The notes under the pieces were generated by a model. That model was not told the origin of the DNA. It saw only the letters and a program-made list of their open reading frames with translations, and ran no database searches. A program made the translations under genes and the position numbers. Of a stretch of 64,000 nucleotides of DNA, positions 1-9,465 are shown in pieces (the first letter of the stretch is position 1; every line of letters starts with the position of its first letter). The DNA comes from Geobacter sp. AOG1. GTDB lineage: Bacteria > Desulfobacterota > Desulfuromonadia > Geobacterales > Geobacteraceae. The DNA lies in NCBI RefSeq assembly GCF_019972315.1, contig NZ_BLIZ01000001.1, positions 3,285,922 to 3,349,921 on the forward strand, given 5' to 3'.

Positions 1-132
1 CCATCTTCTGCTGTCAATATCTTTTTTTCGCCCTAACCACTTTTTTTTTCAGCGGCATTCTTCCCCGCCCGGCGAAAGACGTGTTTATACCAAACCCATC
101 CACTACCGTCAAGCCTTTTTTCGTTAGAGTAG

Positions 133-165
133 AAAAAACATCGGGCGGCTGTGTCCAGCCGCCCG
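133..165 (-). terminator. Rho-independent terminator of the sulfhydrylase gene
   Basis: A perfect 9-bp stem (142-150 with 157-165, 6-nt loop) lies just past the stop codon of the leftward gene. It is followed on the minus strand by a T-run (the A-run at 133-138). This is the classic intrinsic terminator form. Confidence 0.85.
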
Positions 166-189
166 CCATGGTACGTACGGAGGGATAAA

Positions 190-1476
190 CTACGCCTGGG
201 ACGCCCGGAGCGCCTGTTCGATATCGGCGATGATGTCGCTAACATCCTCAACCCCAACCGAAAGACGAATGAAGTCCGCACTCACCCCCGTGGAAAGCTG
301 CTCCTCCTCGCTCAGCTGCTGGTGGGTGGTCGAGGCCGGATGAATAACGAGTGTCTTTGCATCACCTATGTTGGCAAGGTGGGACAGAAGTTTGACATTG
401 TCGATGAATTTCTTACCTGCTTCCAGCCCCCCCTTTATGCCAAAACCGATGATCGCACCGGTCCCTTTGGGAAGATACTTTTTCGCCCGCTCAAAGTCGG
501 GATGACTGGTCAGCCCAGGATAGTTCACCCAACTGACCAAGGGATGGGCCTCCAACCATTCCGCAACCTTCTGTGCGTTCTCCACATGGCGGGACATCCG
601 CAGGTGCAGGGTCTCCAGCCCCTGGAGGATGAGGAAGGAGTTGAATGGCGACAACACCGCACCCATATCGCGTAACAGCGTAAGACGCATCTTCAGGATG
701 TAGGCGAGGTTACCAAGGGCCTCCCAGTAGTTGAGACCGTGATAGGAGGGGTCGGGGCCGGCTATCTCGGGGAATTTGCCGTTATCCCAAGGGAACCGGC
801 CGCTGTCCACCACGGCACCGCCGATGCTCGTGCCGTGACCGCCAATAAACTTGGTGAGGGAGTAGACAACGATGTCGGCACCATGGTCGAAGGGCTTGAA
901 CAGGTAGGGAGTAGTGACCGTATTGTCCACGACAAACGGTATCCCCGCTTCATGGGCAACCTGTGCAATCGCCTCGAAGTCATCTACATTGTTTTTCGGG
1001 TTCCCCACCGACTCCATGTAGACGAGGCGGGTATTGGCATCGATGGCCCGACGCACGTTGTCCGGGTTGGAGGTGTCGACAAACTTCACATTGATGCCGA
1101 GTTTGGGGAGGGTGTAGTGAAAAAGGTTGTAGGTACCGCCGTACAGGTAGCTCGTGGCAACAATGTTTTGCCCGGCACTGGCAATGTTCAGGACCGCAAA
1201 GGTCGTGGCCGCCTGGCCGGAAGCCAGGGCCAGCGCTCCGACTCCGCCGTCCAACTCAGCCAGCCGCTTTTCCAGCACGTCAGTGGTCGGGTTCATGAGG
1301 CGCGTATAGATATTGCCGAATTCTTTGAGCCCGAACAAGTTGGCAGCATGTTCCGAACTCTTGAAGACGTATGACGCGGTCTGGTAAATGGGGACGGCAC
1401 GGGACAACGTTGCGGCGTCAGGACTCTGGCCGGCATGGAGGGCCAGGGTGTCAAAGTTGAATTTGCTGTCGGACAT
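190..1476 (-). CDS. metY: O-acetylhomoserine sulfhydrylase (aminocarboxypropyltransferase)
   Basis: A PLP enzyme of the Cys/Met metabolism family that makes homocysteine from O-acetylhomoserine and sulfide in the cytoplasm. The 428 residues match the usual MetY length, longer than cystathionine synthases. The start [10 protein letters not shown] and the PLP-lysine region [12 protein letters not shown] (near residue 210) are typical. The ATG at 1476 follows a strong GAGAGGAG ribosome site. It has its own promoter and terminator, so it is probably monocistronic. The sulfite reductase and ThiS-ThiF genes at 57.8-60.0 kb could feed it sulfur, but they are far away and the link is inference. Confidence 0.93.
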   Translation of the reverse strand: MSDSKFNFDTLALHAGQSPDAATLSRAVPIYQTASYVFKSSEHAANLFGLKEFGNIYTRLMNPTTDVLEKRLAELDGGVGALALASGQAATTFAVLNIASAGQNIVATSYLYGGTYNLFHYTLPKLGINVKFVDTSNPDNVRRAIDANTRLVYMESVGNPKNNVDDFEAIAQVAHEAGIPFVVDNTVTTPYLFKPFDHGADIVVYSLTKFIGGHGTSIGGAVVDSGRFPWDNGKFPEIAGPDPSYHGLNYWEALGNLAYILKMRLTLLRDMGAVLSPFNSFLILQGLETLHLRMSRHVENAQKVAEWLEAHPLVSWVNYPGLTSHPDFERAKKYLPKGTGAIIGFGIKGGLEAGKKFIDNVKLLSHLANIGDAKTLVIHPASTTHQQLSEEEQLSTGVSADFIRLSVGVEDVSDIIADIEQALRASQA

Positions 1477-1548
1477 GGGTGTTCTCCTCTCGAAACGGAT
1501 GTTTGCATGGTGTTTTCAATGGTTTTAGTAAAGAATTATGCTGGCGGA

Positions 1549-1578
1549 TTTTATGGTTATCCTACATATCTTGTCAAC
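1549..1578 (-). promoter_or_regulatory. Sigma-70-type promoter for metY
   Basis: On the minus strand, TTGACA (1573-1578) and TAAAAT (1549-1554) are separated by 18 nt, about 70 nt upstream of the metY start. The -35 is perfect and the -10 matches 5 of 6. No S-box or other sulfur riboswitch was recognised in the short leader. Confidence 0.65.
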
Positions 1579-1594
1579 AATTTTCTAACGACAT

Positions 1595-3085
1595 CTATCT
1601 ATTGAGACGTCCGAATATTTCGGTGAGTTCATGCACCTTCTTGGCAAGGGGTTCCGATAGCACGTCGCCTGTAAACCGCCAGCTCCAGTTACCGCGGGGG
1701 GTACCGGGAACGTTCATGCGTGCCGAAGCAGGCAATTCAAGGAAATCCTGCAGGGGAATCACCGCAAGGGCCGCCACCGAAGCCATTGCAGCACGAACAA
1801 GCCCCCACGGCATGCCGCTCGCGGCACAATCCAGATAGCGGAGCACCTTCTGCCGGTCCTTGTCTTTGAGCGAGTCGAACCAGCCGAGGGTTGTGTCGTT
1901 GTCGTGGGTCCCGGTATAGACGACGCAATTCCGGACATGGTTATGGGGTAGATAGGCGTTGTCAGGGCCAGAGCCGAAGGCGAACTGGAGAATCTTCATC
2001 CCCGCAAAACCAAACCGGTCCCGGAGCACCTCGACTTCCGGGGTAATGACCCCAAGGTCTTCCGCCACGATGGGGAGCTTCCCCAGCGCCGTCTCCAGTG
2101 CAGTAAACAATGCCTCGCCCGGTCCCTTGACCCAGCGCCCGTTGACGGCGGTCTTCTCCTTGGCGGGGACCTCCCAGTAGGCCTCGAAACCGCGGAAATG
2201 GTCGATGCGCACCAGGTCGTACAGAGCGAAGGAACTGCGCAGCCGGGCCGTCCACCAATCGTAGCCGCCGGCCGCCATCTCCTCCCAGCGGTAAAGGGGG
2301 TTTCCCCAGAGCTGGCCGGTTTTGCTGAAGTAATCGGGGGGAACTCCGGCCACCACCGTCGGCTGCCCTGCCCCGTCCAGATGGAACAGACCGGGATTGG
2401 CCCAGACGTCGGCCGAATCATGGGCGACAAAAATCGGGATGTCGCCAAAGAGTTCCACACCCTTTGCGCCGGCATAGCTCTTCAGATCGTGCCACTGGCG
2501 GTAAAACTGCCACTGGACATACTTGTGTGCGCCGATCTGGGGACCGAGCTCTTCGCCGTACTGCTGCAAGGCGGCAGATTCCCGGCGGGAGATGTCCCGG
2601 GGCCAGGCGCTCCAGTTCTTCCCCTTGAAGCGACTCTTCAATGCCATAAAGAGGGCAAAGTCCTGCAGCCACCAGTTATTGGCGTCACAGAAATGCCAGA
2701 ACTCCTCCATCCGCTGTTGATCGGCAGCCGCAAAAAACGCCCCGGCAGCCCGCTCCAAAAGCGGCAGCTTATGCGTCTCCACCTGGGGAAAATCAACCCA
2801 ATCTGCGGGGAAGCTCCCCTTCACATCGCGGGACGCCAGGTCCCCATCGCAAACCAGTGCGGCCAGATCGATGAGAAGCGGGTTGCCGGCGAATGCAGAG
2901 TAACAGGAATAGGGAGAGTTGCCGTAGGCGGTCGGACCCAAAGGAAGCACTTGCCAGACCGACTGGCCGGCGAGATGGAGAAAATCCACGAACTGGCGGG
3001 CTTCCGTACCGAGGGTGCCGATTCCCTCCTTACCTGGAAGGGATGTGGGGTGGAGCAGGATGCCGCTCTTTCTTGTTCGGTGCAT
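1595..3085 (-). CDS. malQ: 4-alpha-glucanotransferase (amylomaltase, GH77)
   Basis: Cytoplasmic disproportionating enzyme that moves glucan segments between maltodextrins. The 496-residue product has family landmarks: RKSGILLHPTSLPG at the start, GDIPIFVAHDSADVWANP and VRIDHFRGFEAYW with the catalytic Asp, IVAEDLG with the acid/base Glu, and YTGTHDNDT. The ATG at 3085 is preferred over an upstream alternative start at 3112 because AGAGGT sits 7 nt before it. It may supply glucose for the trehalose enzymes downstream in the window. That is inference. Confidence 0.93.
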   Translation of the reverse strand: MHRTRKSGILLHPTSLPGKEGIGTLGTEARQFVDFLHLAGQSVWQVLPLGPTAYGNSPYSCYSAFAGNPLLIDLAALVCDGDLASRDVKGSFPADWVDFPQVETHKLPLLERAAGAFFAAADQQRMEEFWHFCDANNWWLQDFALFMALKSRFKGKNWSAWPRDISRRESAALQQYGEELGPQIGAHKYVQWQFYRQWHDLKSYAGAKGVELFGDIPIFVAHDSADVWANPGLFHLDGAGQPTVVAGVPPDYFSKTGQLWGNPLYRWEEMAAGGYDWWTARLRSSFALYDLVRIDHFRGFEAYWEVPAKEKTAVNGRWVKGPGEALFTALETALGKLPIVAEDLGVITPEVEVLRDRFGFAGMKILQFAFGSGPDNAYLPHNHVRNCVVYTGTHDNDTTLGWFDSLKDKDRQKVLRYLDCAASGMPWGLVRAAMASVAALAVIPLQDFLELPASARMNVPGTPRGNWSWRFTGDVLSEPLAKKVHELTEIFGRLNR

Positions 3086-3225
3086 GGCAAACCTCTGGAT
3101 GAGATGGTACATTCAGGAAACTATGACACACTTGCCGGGGAACTCAAGTTACGCTGAACGGCAGGCTTTACTCAGCGGGAACGGAATGGTATAAGCAGGG
3201 GAACACACCGATGTGAGAGGGAAAA

Positions 3226-3384
3226 ATGATCAAGACAGCCCTGTTTGAAACTCTGCTGGAAAGTGCCGTGCCGGTGCCGGAAGGAGGCTATACCTTCACC
3301 CTGGAAGGGAAAACCTACCATATTAAAGACACTCTGGAAATTTCCAAGATAGCCCAGGATCACGGCTATATCATAATCTACTAG
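3226..3384 (+). CDS. Small conserved-looking hypothetical protein (52 aa)
   Basis: A 52-codon ORF from ATG 3226 with a GAGAGGG ribosome site 6 nt upstream. The protein starts MIKTALFETLLES and ends in IAQDHGYIIIY. It has no signal peptide or membrane segment and is predicted soluble and acidic. Codon use resembles neighbouring genes. The family is not recognised. It lies alone between malQ and a convergent lipoprotein gene. Confidence 0.6.
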   Translation: MIKTALFETLLESAVPVPEGGYTFTLEGKTYHIKDTLEISKIAQDHGYIIIY

Positions 3385-3431
3385 CGTTTACGATTTGTTC
3401 CGGTGCCATCAGGGCCAGAAGTGCATTACCT

Positions 3432-3719
3432 TCATTTGGGCACGGATTGCACCGCAGGGATATCCTGTTCCATCCAGAACCTGCCGTCGGTGAAAAGCCT
3501 CACCCGGAGGATGGCAGGATCCAGTTCCACCGGCACATGGCCGATCACCTGCAGGCAGATCCGCTGCCCCCCCGAGGTAAGATAGACCCGGTCCTCCTCA
3601 ACCCGCTCGAGCCGGTAACAGGAATTGGGTGTATCCACCATGGCCTGCCGGAGATGGGGTGCCGCACAGGAGGTCAACAGTGCCAGCGCCGCAACAGTAG
3701 TTACACACCTTTTTTTCAT
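3432..3719 (-). CDS. Small lipoprotein, unknown function (95 aa)
   Basis: The N-terminus is a lipoprotein signal (MKKRC..., hydrophobic stretch, lipobox LLTSC with Cys at about residue 18). The remaining 77 or so residues are a compact mostly beta-like sequence with two further cysteines. ATG 3719 has a GGAGGGG ribosome site. No family is recognised. It probably sits in the envelope. Confidence 0.7.
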   Translation of the reverse strand: MKKRCVTTVAALALLTSCAAPHLRQAMVDTPNSCYRLERVEEDRVYLTSGGQRICLQVIGHVPVELDPAILRVRLFTDGRFWMEQDIPAVQSVPK

Positions 3720-3823
3720 GGGTCCCCTCCTTTCGACGTTCCCGTCTATTGTACCACATCCCGAAACACCCCTTTCATGTTCGCTTCACATCAGCAGGGA
3801 AGGTCCAACCCTGTCGGCTATTG

Positions 3824-4540
3824 TCAGTAAAACCGCCGCCGACGTGTTCCACCTGCGATGAGAATCATGGCGATGCCGGCCATGAATCCCCCCAGATGGG
3901 CAAAATAGGCCACCCCTCCCCCCTGCATCTCTCCACTCCCCAGCAAGCTCGCGTTGAGAAATTGCAACAGCGCCCAGTAGCCAATGATGACAAAGGCGGG
4001 GAGTTCGACGGTGGTGAAAAAGATGAAGATCGGTATCAAGGTCAGAATCCGCGCCCGTGGGTAGAGCACCAGGTAGGCCCCCATCACCCCCGCAACCGCC
4101 CCGCTCGCCCCGACCATGGGAACCGTGGAAAGGGGTGCGCTGGCTATCTGGGCTCCGGCGGCCACCCCTCCGCAGATGAAATAGAACAGGAGAAAGTGCG
4201 CAGGGCCGAGACGGTCCTCGATATTGTTGCCGAAGATCCAGAGATACAGCATGTTGGATCCGATATGGAGCCAGTTCCCATGAAGGAACATGGAAGTGAA
4301 AACCGTTATCCATTGCTGGAAGGGGTTCAAGAGAAGATTTGCCGGCACGAGGGCGAAGCGGTCAGAGAGTCCGCCGATAAAATGGGTAGCGGTGACTGCA
4401 CCGTGGCGGGTTGGTACCAGTACCTCCTCAAGGTGACCGGTAAGGCGGTCTCGCACGAATACCATCACGTTGATAACGATCAGGACGACCGTCAGCAAGG
4501 GGAAATGGCGGGTCGGGTTGTAATCCTTGAGAGGAATCAC
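3824..4540 (-). CDS. Rhomboid family intramembrane serine protease
   Basis: A six-helix membrane protease of 238 residues. The L1 loop/TM2 region reads FLHGNWLHIGSNMLYLWIFGN, the nucleophile is in GASGAV (Ser near 141), and the catalytic His is in YFAHLGG (near 214). All active-site parts are present. The start is GTG 4540, with GGAGGGG placed 6 nt upstream. Substrates cannot be inferred from the neighbours. Confidence 0.92.
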   Translation of the reverse strand: MIPLKDYNPTRHFPLLTVVLIVINVMVFVRDRLTGHLEEVLVPTRHGAVTATHFIGGLSDRFALVPANLLLNPFQQWITVFTSMFLHGNWLHIGSNMLYLWIFGNNIEDRLGPAHFLLFYFICGGVAAGAQIASAPLSTVPMVGASGAVAGVMGAYLVLYPRARILTLIPIFIFFTTVELPAFVIIGYWALLQFLNASLLGSGEMQGGGVAYFAHLGGFMAGIAMILIAGGTRRRRFY

Positions 4541-4712
4541 CGTCCCCTCCTATGCTGCCGGAATCTGTCGTGATAATCGGGGCACCACGGCATTCACCAC
4601 CTCGGCACAAGTGCTGTATACCCGCTTCGGGCGCTGCTGCACTGTCTATCACTTTTAGCATCCGCTGTAAAGCTAATACAACTGCCTAAAACATTGCACA
4701 ATCAGACTCTTA

Positions 4713-6992
4713 ATGATAGAGTTAGCATCCACTAATCGAAATCTCCATATGCTGCTCGCCCAGGGGGATTCCTTGAAAATTGGAGTGAAGATAACGGGAA
4801 TGGCCATACTGCCGATTGCTCTGACAACGGTCGTGGCCCTTGGCGTCGCCCTCTACCAGAAGGAGGTGCTCAAGGAGTTCTTCGGCAGGGAAATCGAGGA
4901 GCAGGCAAAAAGCGAAGCCCAGAAAATCGCCCGTGACGTGTATCTCATGTGCCGTTCGGCCCAGGAAGCGGTCCAGAAAACGGTGAATCACAACCTTTTG
5001 GTCGCCGAGGACGCGCTCAAGCGCTCGGGTCCGGTCTCCTTCGGCCGGGACAAGGTCACCTGGACCGCAGTCAATCAGCTGAACCACGCTGAAGCAACTA
5101 TTTCGCTTCCGAAAATGATGGTGGGAGGGAAGTGGCTGGGACAAAACCGGGACCGGCAGATGGTCTCACCCGTGGTCGACGAGGTGAAACGACTGGTGGG
5201 AGGGAGTGTCACCATCTTCCAGCGGATGAACGACAAAGGGGACATGCTGCGTGTCTGTACCAACGTGGAAAATGCCGACGGCAGCCGTGCCATCGGCACA
5301 TATATCCCCGCAGCCGCCCCCGATGGCACACCAAGCCCGGTAATTACGACTTTGCTGGAGGGAAAGAGATTCCAGGGGCGAGCCTATGTGGTCAACGCCT
5401 GGTACGTCACCGCCTACGAACCGATATGGGACTCCGACCGCAAAAAAATCGTGGGGGCTCTCTACGTCGGCGTCAAGGAAGAAAACCTGGAAAGCCTCCG
5501 CAAGGGGATAATGGACATCGTCGTGGGAAAGACCGGCTACGTCTTCGTCCTTGGTGGATCGGGGGCGCAGCAGGGGCAGTATCTCATCTCCAAGGACGGC
5601 AAACGTGACGGCGAGAACCTCTGGAACTCCCTCGACGCCGACGGTCATCCCTTTGTCCAGACCATCATCGGGAAGGCCCTGGCTCTCAGAAGGGAGCAAT
5701 CGGACCCGATTCCGGTGGATTTCATGAGCTATTCCTGGAAAAATCCCGATGAGCCGGCACCCCGTTACAAATCGGTCGCCATCACCTATTTTGAGCCATG
5801 GGACTGGGTCATCGGCGCCGGTTACTACGAAAGCGATCTCGCCGACCCCCTGAAGCGGATGGCAACTGCCTTGGACAGGATGGGTAGCTGGGTCATGGTA
5901 ACCGCCCTGGTCATGGTGCTCCTTTCCGTACCGGCCGGCTATCTGGTCGCCCGGGGGATCAGAACCCGGGTGGACAGCATCCTCAAATCCGTCACCGATA
6001 TCCTCATCGTCACCGATTCCCATCAACGTATCATTCTTCTCAGCCAGTCTGCCGAGAAAATATTCGGTTCCACCCTGAAAAAAGTTGCCCACTGCCCCAT
6101 CGAGGCGCTTATCGGCGACAATAAACTTCCTGAAGAAATCACCTCGGTCCTCGCTCAACAGAAAAGCGGCATGCGGTTCGAATTCGAAATTGCGCCGGTC
6201 GGTTCGGACCAACGGCACATCATGCAGGGAAGGACTTCAGTCATCCAGGCCAAGAGTGGACGCACCCTCGGCATGATCACCATCATCCATGACATTACCA
6301 ACGAGCGGGAAATAGACCGGATGAAGAGCGAGTTCATCTCAACCGCCGCCCATGAGCTCAGCACCCCCCTTGCCTCCATCATCGGCTATTCGGAACTGCT
6401 GTTGTCGGAAACCAGCTCCCCCGACGTGCAGAATGACGCACTCTCCTACATCAACAGGAAAGCATGGGCACTGTCCAGGATTGTGGATGACCTGCTCGAC
6501 CTGAGCAGGATTGAAGCAGGACGCTCCATTCCTGTGGACAAGAAACCGTGCGACATCAACGAGATCATTCGCCAGGCTGTGCTGTACGGACAGAAGATAT
6601 CCGTCAGGCACACCTTCGAACTGCACCTGTCCGACCAACCCGGCACTCTTCTCGCCGACAGCGGCAAACTGGAACAGGTGATGGAGAACCTCCTCAGCAA
6701 TGCAGTGAAGTATTATCCCGATGGTGGGCCGGTCCGCATCAGCAGCACAAGACTCGAAGACGCCTGGCAGGTCTGCGTGGATGACAGGGGGATCGGGATG
6801 GCGCCCGAACAAGTGGAAAGGATATTCGACAGATTCTACCGTGCAGACGCCTCGAACACGGCCATAGAAGGGACCGGCCTCGGCATGTGCATCGTCAAGA
6901 ACATCCTGGAGGCCCATGGGGGGGAAATCTGGGTGGAAAGCACACCCGGCGTCGGGACGAAGGTTTTCTTCACCGTTCCCTTGGGAGCATAA
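4713..6992 (+). CDS. Orphan sensor histidine kinase with Cache and PAS domains
   Basis: A 759-residue membrane kinase. Order: TM helix near 25-45, a large extracytoplasmic Cache-type domain (about 50-385) with the AYEPIWDSDRKKIVGALYVG signature, TM2 near 395-415, PAS (420-530), HisKA with the phospho-His in STAAHELSTPLAS (about 547), and HATPase with NLLSNAVKYY, DRGIG and GTGLGM boxes, all intact. No response regulator adjoins it. The ATG at 4713 lacks a good ribosome site. A TTG at 4773 behind AGGGGGA is a credible alternative that would trim 20 residues before TM1. Confidence 0.9.
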   Translation: MIELASTNRNLHMLLAQGDSLKIGVKITGMAILPIALTTVVALGVALYQKEVLKEFFGREIEEQAKSEAQKIARDVYLMCRSAQEAVQKTVNHNLLVAEDALKRSGPVSFGRDKVTWTAVNQLNHAEATISLPKMMVGGKWLGQNRDRQMVSPVVDEVKRLVGGSVTIFQRMNDKGDMLRVCTNVENADGSRAIGTYIPAAAPDGTPSPVITTLLEGKRFQGRAYVVNAWYVTAYEPIWDSDRKKIVGALYVGVKEENLESLRKGIMDIVVGKTGYVFVLGGSGAQQGQYLISKDGKRDGENLWNSLDADGHPFVQTIIGKALALRREQSDPIPVDFMSYSWKNPDEPAPRYKSVAITYFEPWDWVIGAGYYESDLADPLKRMATALDRMGSWVMVTALVMVLLSVPAGYLVARGIRTRVDSILKSVTDILIVTDSHQRIILLSQSAEKIFGSTLKKVAHCPIEALIGDNKLPEEITSVLAQQKSGMRFEFEIAPVGSDQRHIMQGRTSVIQAKSGRTLGMITIIHDITNEREIDRMKSEFISTAAHELSTPLASIIGYSELLLSETSSPDVQNDALSYINRKAWALSRIVDDLLDLSRIEAGRSIPVDKKPCDINEIIRQAVLYGQKISVRHTFELHLSDQPGTLLADSGKLEQVMENLLSNAVKYYPDGGPVRISSTRLEDAWQVCVDDRGIGMAPEQVERIFDRFYRADASNTAIEGTGLGMCIVKNILEAHGGEIWVESTPGVGTKVFFTVPLGA

Positions 6993-7035
6993 CGAGTGTC
7001 CCGGGTGACCCTATTTCATTATGATGATTTATGAA

Positions 7036-7064
7036 TTGACGGGCGCCGGCAAATACGGTACTAA
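7036..7064 (+). promoter_or_regulatory. Possible promoter for tRNA-Sec
   Basis: TTGACG (7036-7041) and a weak TACTAA (7059-7064) are 17 nt apart. They would start transcription within a few bases of the mature tRNA 5' end. The -10 is poor, so this call rests mainly on spacing. Confidence 0.4.
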
Positions 7065-7074
7065 AGGGCTCTAC

Positions 7075-7172
7075 GGAGGTACGTCCGTCGCTGGTGGGCG
7101 GCCTAGTCTTCAAAACTAGTGGGGGGGATGAGAAATCTCCCCGGTGGGTTCGATTCCCATGTGCCTCCGCCA
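7075..7172 (+). tRNA. selC: Selenocysteine tRNA (anticodon TCA)
   Basis: A 98-nt tRNA with encoded GCCA 3' end. It has an 8-bp acceptor stem (GGAGGTAC with GTGCCTCC, one G-T pair), a long variable arm and an anticodon loop CTTCAAA reading UGA. The T-loop is GTTCGATTC. The 8-bp acceptor stem and extra-long arm are diagnostic of tRNA-Sec. So the host makes selenoproteins, although selA/selB are not in the window. Confidence 0.95.
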
Positions 7173-7433
7173 ACACTCTAACTAGCTGATATTTTGTCAC
7201 TTTGACCATAATTTGGCTAAAATTCTCAGCTTATGGGGTTCCATAGTATTTTCTCAGATTATGGTTCTCGTTGCCTAGCCACGAGTGTAATAAAAAAAGC
7301 ACTTTCCAAGCATACAAGTAATGTCGAACTGTACTTCCACCTAAGTCACGGCACACCAGCAATGTCCAGATAGTCGCTCGTAGCGGGGGATCCTGAGCAG
7401 AAGCTCGACCTGTTGCGTCGCGAATCTAAGACG
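7173..7433. other. Non-coding stretch beside tRNA-Sec, nothing identified
   Basis: No ORF with a ribosome site and no clear terminator was found in 260 nt. tRNA-Sec 3' ends are common phage or island insertion sites. I looked for an integrase remnant or a repeated tRNA 3' end and saw neither. Confidence 0.4.
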
Positions 7434-8039
7434 CTACATTTCCAGACTGGTCACTATCTCCGGCACAGCCTGCCTCATGATCTCGTGAAGCCCCTTCTCC
7501 AGTAGTTGCTGCGCAAGAAGTTTACGATCCCTGAATGCAACGTCGGAAACTCGCGATTCATAACTAAGCAGACGTATTTTCCGTCCGTCCTTCCATATCT
7601 CGACGGCAACATCCAGGATGGCGCTTGCTTTGTCCCTAGGCAAGCTCCATTCGTCCTCAAAGGCGAGGGATATTTTCGAAACGGCGATCCCCCTATGCAC
7701 ATCCTGTGGCAGCTTCGAGACCTGAGTAACCGTGTAACCGGCAGTCGTAAATTCCTGGTTGAAAGCGTCCCGCAGAAGATCTTCGGGCGACAGAGAGCTA
7801 ACAATGGTGCCAATCGTTTCCCCATCGCCGTTTTTCACCCTGCCAATAACCCATTGAGCGCTAGCATCGCCCTCTTTCCCGCCTGAGGAGGGGGCTAACA
7901 ACAACAGCTCTCCCTTGCCCGAGCGTATGTCGGTGACGGGGCTGTAGAGCAGGGATACTTTCTGGTCCACGGTTGCGCACCCGCAAAGCATGGCTACAAA
8001 CAAGACACACATAAGTCTCCAGCTGATCCGTGTGTTCAT
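7434..8039 (-). CDS. YajG-like envelope lipoprotein
   Basis: A 201-residue predicted lipoprotein (signal LFVAMLCGC, Cys near 18). The rest has the layout of YajG-type lipoproteins: an early VSLLYSP segment, a DLLRDAFNQEFTTAGY segment and an amphipathic C-terminal helix. ATG 8039 forms an ATGA overlap with the stop of the upstream ClC gene, indicating translational coupling. Function is unknown. The coupling hints at a shared envelope role. Confidence 0.7.
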   Translation of the reverse strand: MNTRISWRLMCVLFVAMLCGCATVDQKVSLLYSPVTDIRSGKGELLLLAPSSGGKEGDASAQWVIGRVKNGDGETIGTIVSSLSPEDLLRDAFNQEFTTAGYTVTQVSKLPQDVHRGIAVSKISLAFEDEWSLPRDKASAILDVAVEIWKDGRKIRLLSYESRVSDVAFRDRKLLAQQLLEKGLHEIMRQAVPEIVTSLEM

Positions 8040-9424
8040 TTTTCTTTCCCCTTCCAAATTACACGTAACATCTTGGAAATCATGCCGATCAGGGACTTTT
8101 CACGGAAGAAAACGACGGCCGCATCAGACTCTCCGACAGGTTTTCCCGTGACGACTGGCAGGGAGGCACTTTTCTGTATCCCCAGAACTTGGCTCGGATA
8201 GATACTCCGGTAGCCGACAACCAGAAAGCTGACCATGCAAGCAACCGCTGCATGAGGACCAAGCGCTGGGCCGAACAACTCTATCGCCATCACTGATGCT
8301 GCAATGGGCGTATTAGCAGCACCCGCCAGGAGCGCCACCATACCGATCGCAGAATAAGAGGCGATGTACTGGGGATTAAAAAGATGGGCAAACAGGTTTC
8401 CCGCTGTCGTGCCAATGAAGAAAATGGGGGTGACCACCCCGCCGCTTCCGCCACAGCCGAGGGTGATTGAGGTGGTTATACTTTTCCAGAAGAAGGCGCC
8501 GGTCGGCAGGACCGTTCCTTTCCAGCCTGCATCGAGAGTATCGAGGCCAAGCCCCAGGTAAGCCGGCGAAGCAAACACGGCGATCAGCACGAGCATCCCC
8601 CCTCCTACCACCCCCCTCAGGAGCCGGCTTTTGAAAAATCGGACGAAGGATCTGTGACTCAGCTTCATCATCTCGATAAAGAAAAGGGCAATGAGACCGC
8701 ACCAGACCCCGAGCAGGATAATTTCCGCCATACTCCAGCCGGTCATCTGCGGGGGGATACAGAGCGGTGCGTGCGCGTACTGTACACCCAGATTGGTGGT
8801 GACGTGATAGCCAACAATCCCGGCGACGAACGAGGGGAAGAGCACATCATAGAACATTTGACCTAGCACCAGCACCTCGACGCCGAAGAGTGCTCCGGCG
8901 ACCGGTGTGCCAAACACCGTGGCAAAGCCAGCGCTGATCCCGCAGATGACGAGCTTGCGACGATCCACGTCGTCGAGCCGGAGCAGATTGGCAAACGATG
9001 AGGCAAGTCCGGCGCCGATCTGGGCGCACGGTCCCTCTTTACCAGCAGAGCCACCACCGGCAAGGGTAATCACCGTGGCCAGAAGCTTCACTGGTACAAC
9101 CTTAAAGGGGATCCGACCCATCCGCTTATGCACCGCCTCGATCACCTTCTCGGTCCCGTGCCCCTCAGCTTCGGGGGCGAGCCAGGCAACCAAGAAGCTG
9201 CTGACAGCGAAGGTCAGTGGCAGGAAGTAATAGTGCCAAGGGTAACGGCCGGCCTGGCTGGAAGTCCAGGTGAGGGTGGTGAGAAACACCGTCGTGCCGC
9301 AGCCGACCAGTACACCTACGATCGTGGCATAGGTGGTCCACTTGATCACACTGGCAATGAGGGTTATCTGTTCGAAAAGCTTTCTCTGCATGGAGGACCC
9401 GCGAAAATCAGATAGTCCCTCCAT
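8036..9424 (-). CDS. ClC-family chloride channel/antiporter
   Basis: A 462-residue ClC protein with about ten membrane helices. It has the selectivity/gating signatures GSAGKEGP (gating Glu near 127) and GCGGSGGVVTP. The inner-pore Tyr region was not pinned down. ClC proteins exchange chloride and protons and aid acid survival in bacteria, which would fit the stress island nearby. Two starts are possible: ATG 9424, which lies inside a 12-bp hairpin, or ATG 9391. Neither has a strong ribosome site. It is coupled to the downstream lipoprotein. Confidence 0.9.
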   Translation of the reverse strand: MEGLSDFRGSSMQRKLFEQITLIASVIKWTTYATIVGVLVGCGTTVFLTTLTWTSSQAGRYPWHYYFLPLTFAVSSFLVAWLAPEAEGHGTEKVIEAVHKRMGRIPFKVVPVKLLATVITLAGGGSAGKEGPCAQIGAGLASSFANLLRLDDVDRRKLVICGISAGFATVFGTPVAGALFGVEVLVLGQMFYDVLFPSFVAGIVGYHVTTNLGVQYAHAPLCIPPQMTGWSMAEIILLGVWCGLIALFFIEMMKLSHRSFVRFFKSRLLRGVVGGGMLVLIAVFASPAYLGLGLDTLDAGWKGTVLPTGAFFWKSITTSITLGCGGSGGVVTPIFFIGTTAGNLFAHLFNPQYIASYSAIGMVALLAGAANTPIAASVMAIELFGPALGPHAAVACMVSFLVVGYRSIYPSQVLGIQKSASLPVVTGKPVGESDAAVVFFREKSLIGMISKMLRVIWKGKEK

Positions 9425-9452
9425 GCTTGCTTCTCATGCCAAGCATGGAGGG
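9417..9452 (-). repeat. Perfect 12-bp inverted repeat over the ClC start region
   Basis: CCCTCCATGCTT (9417-9428) pairs perfectly with AAGCATGGAGGG (9441-9452) around a 12-nt loop. It lies between the Pal stop and the ClC start and includes the first possible ATG. There is no T-run, so it may control translation or mRNA decay rather than terminate. Confidence 0.6.
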
Positions 9453-9465
9453 GCTTGAGGAAATG

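Noticed and set aside
2198-3157. A 319-codon plus-strand ORF opposite malQ
   Set aside because: The minus strand encodes a complete GH77 enzyme; the mirror product shows no family features.
3432-3452. Sigma-54-like GGGCACGGATTGCA near the small lipoprotein
   Set aside because: Spacing between GG and GC is two bases short, and it lies inside a coding frame.
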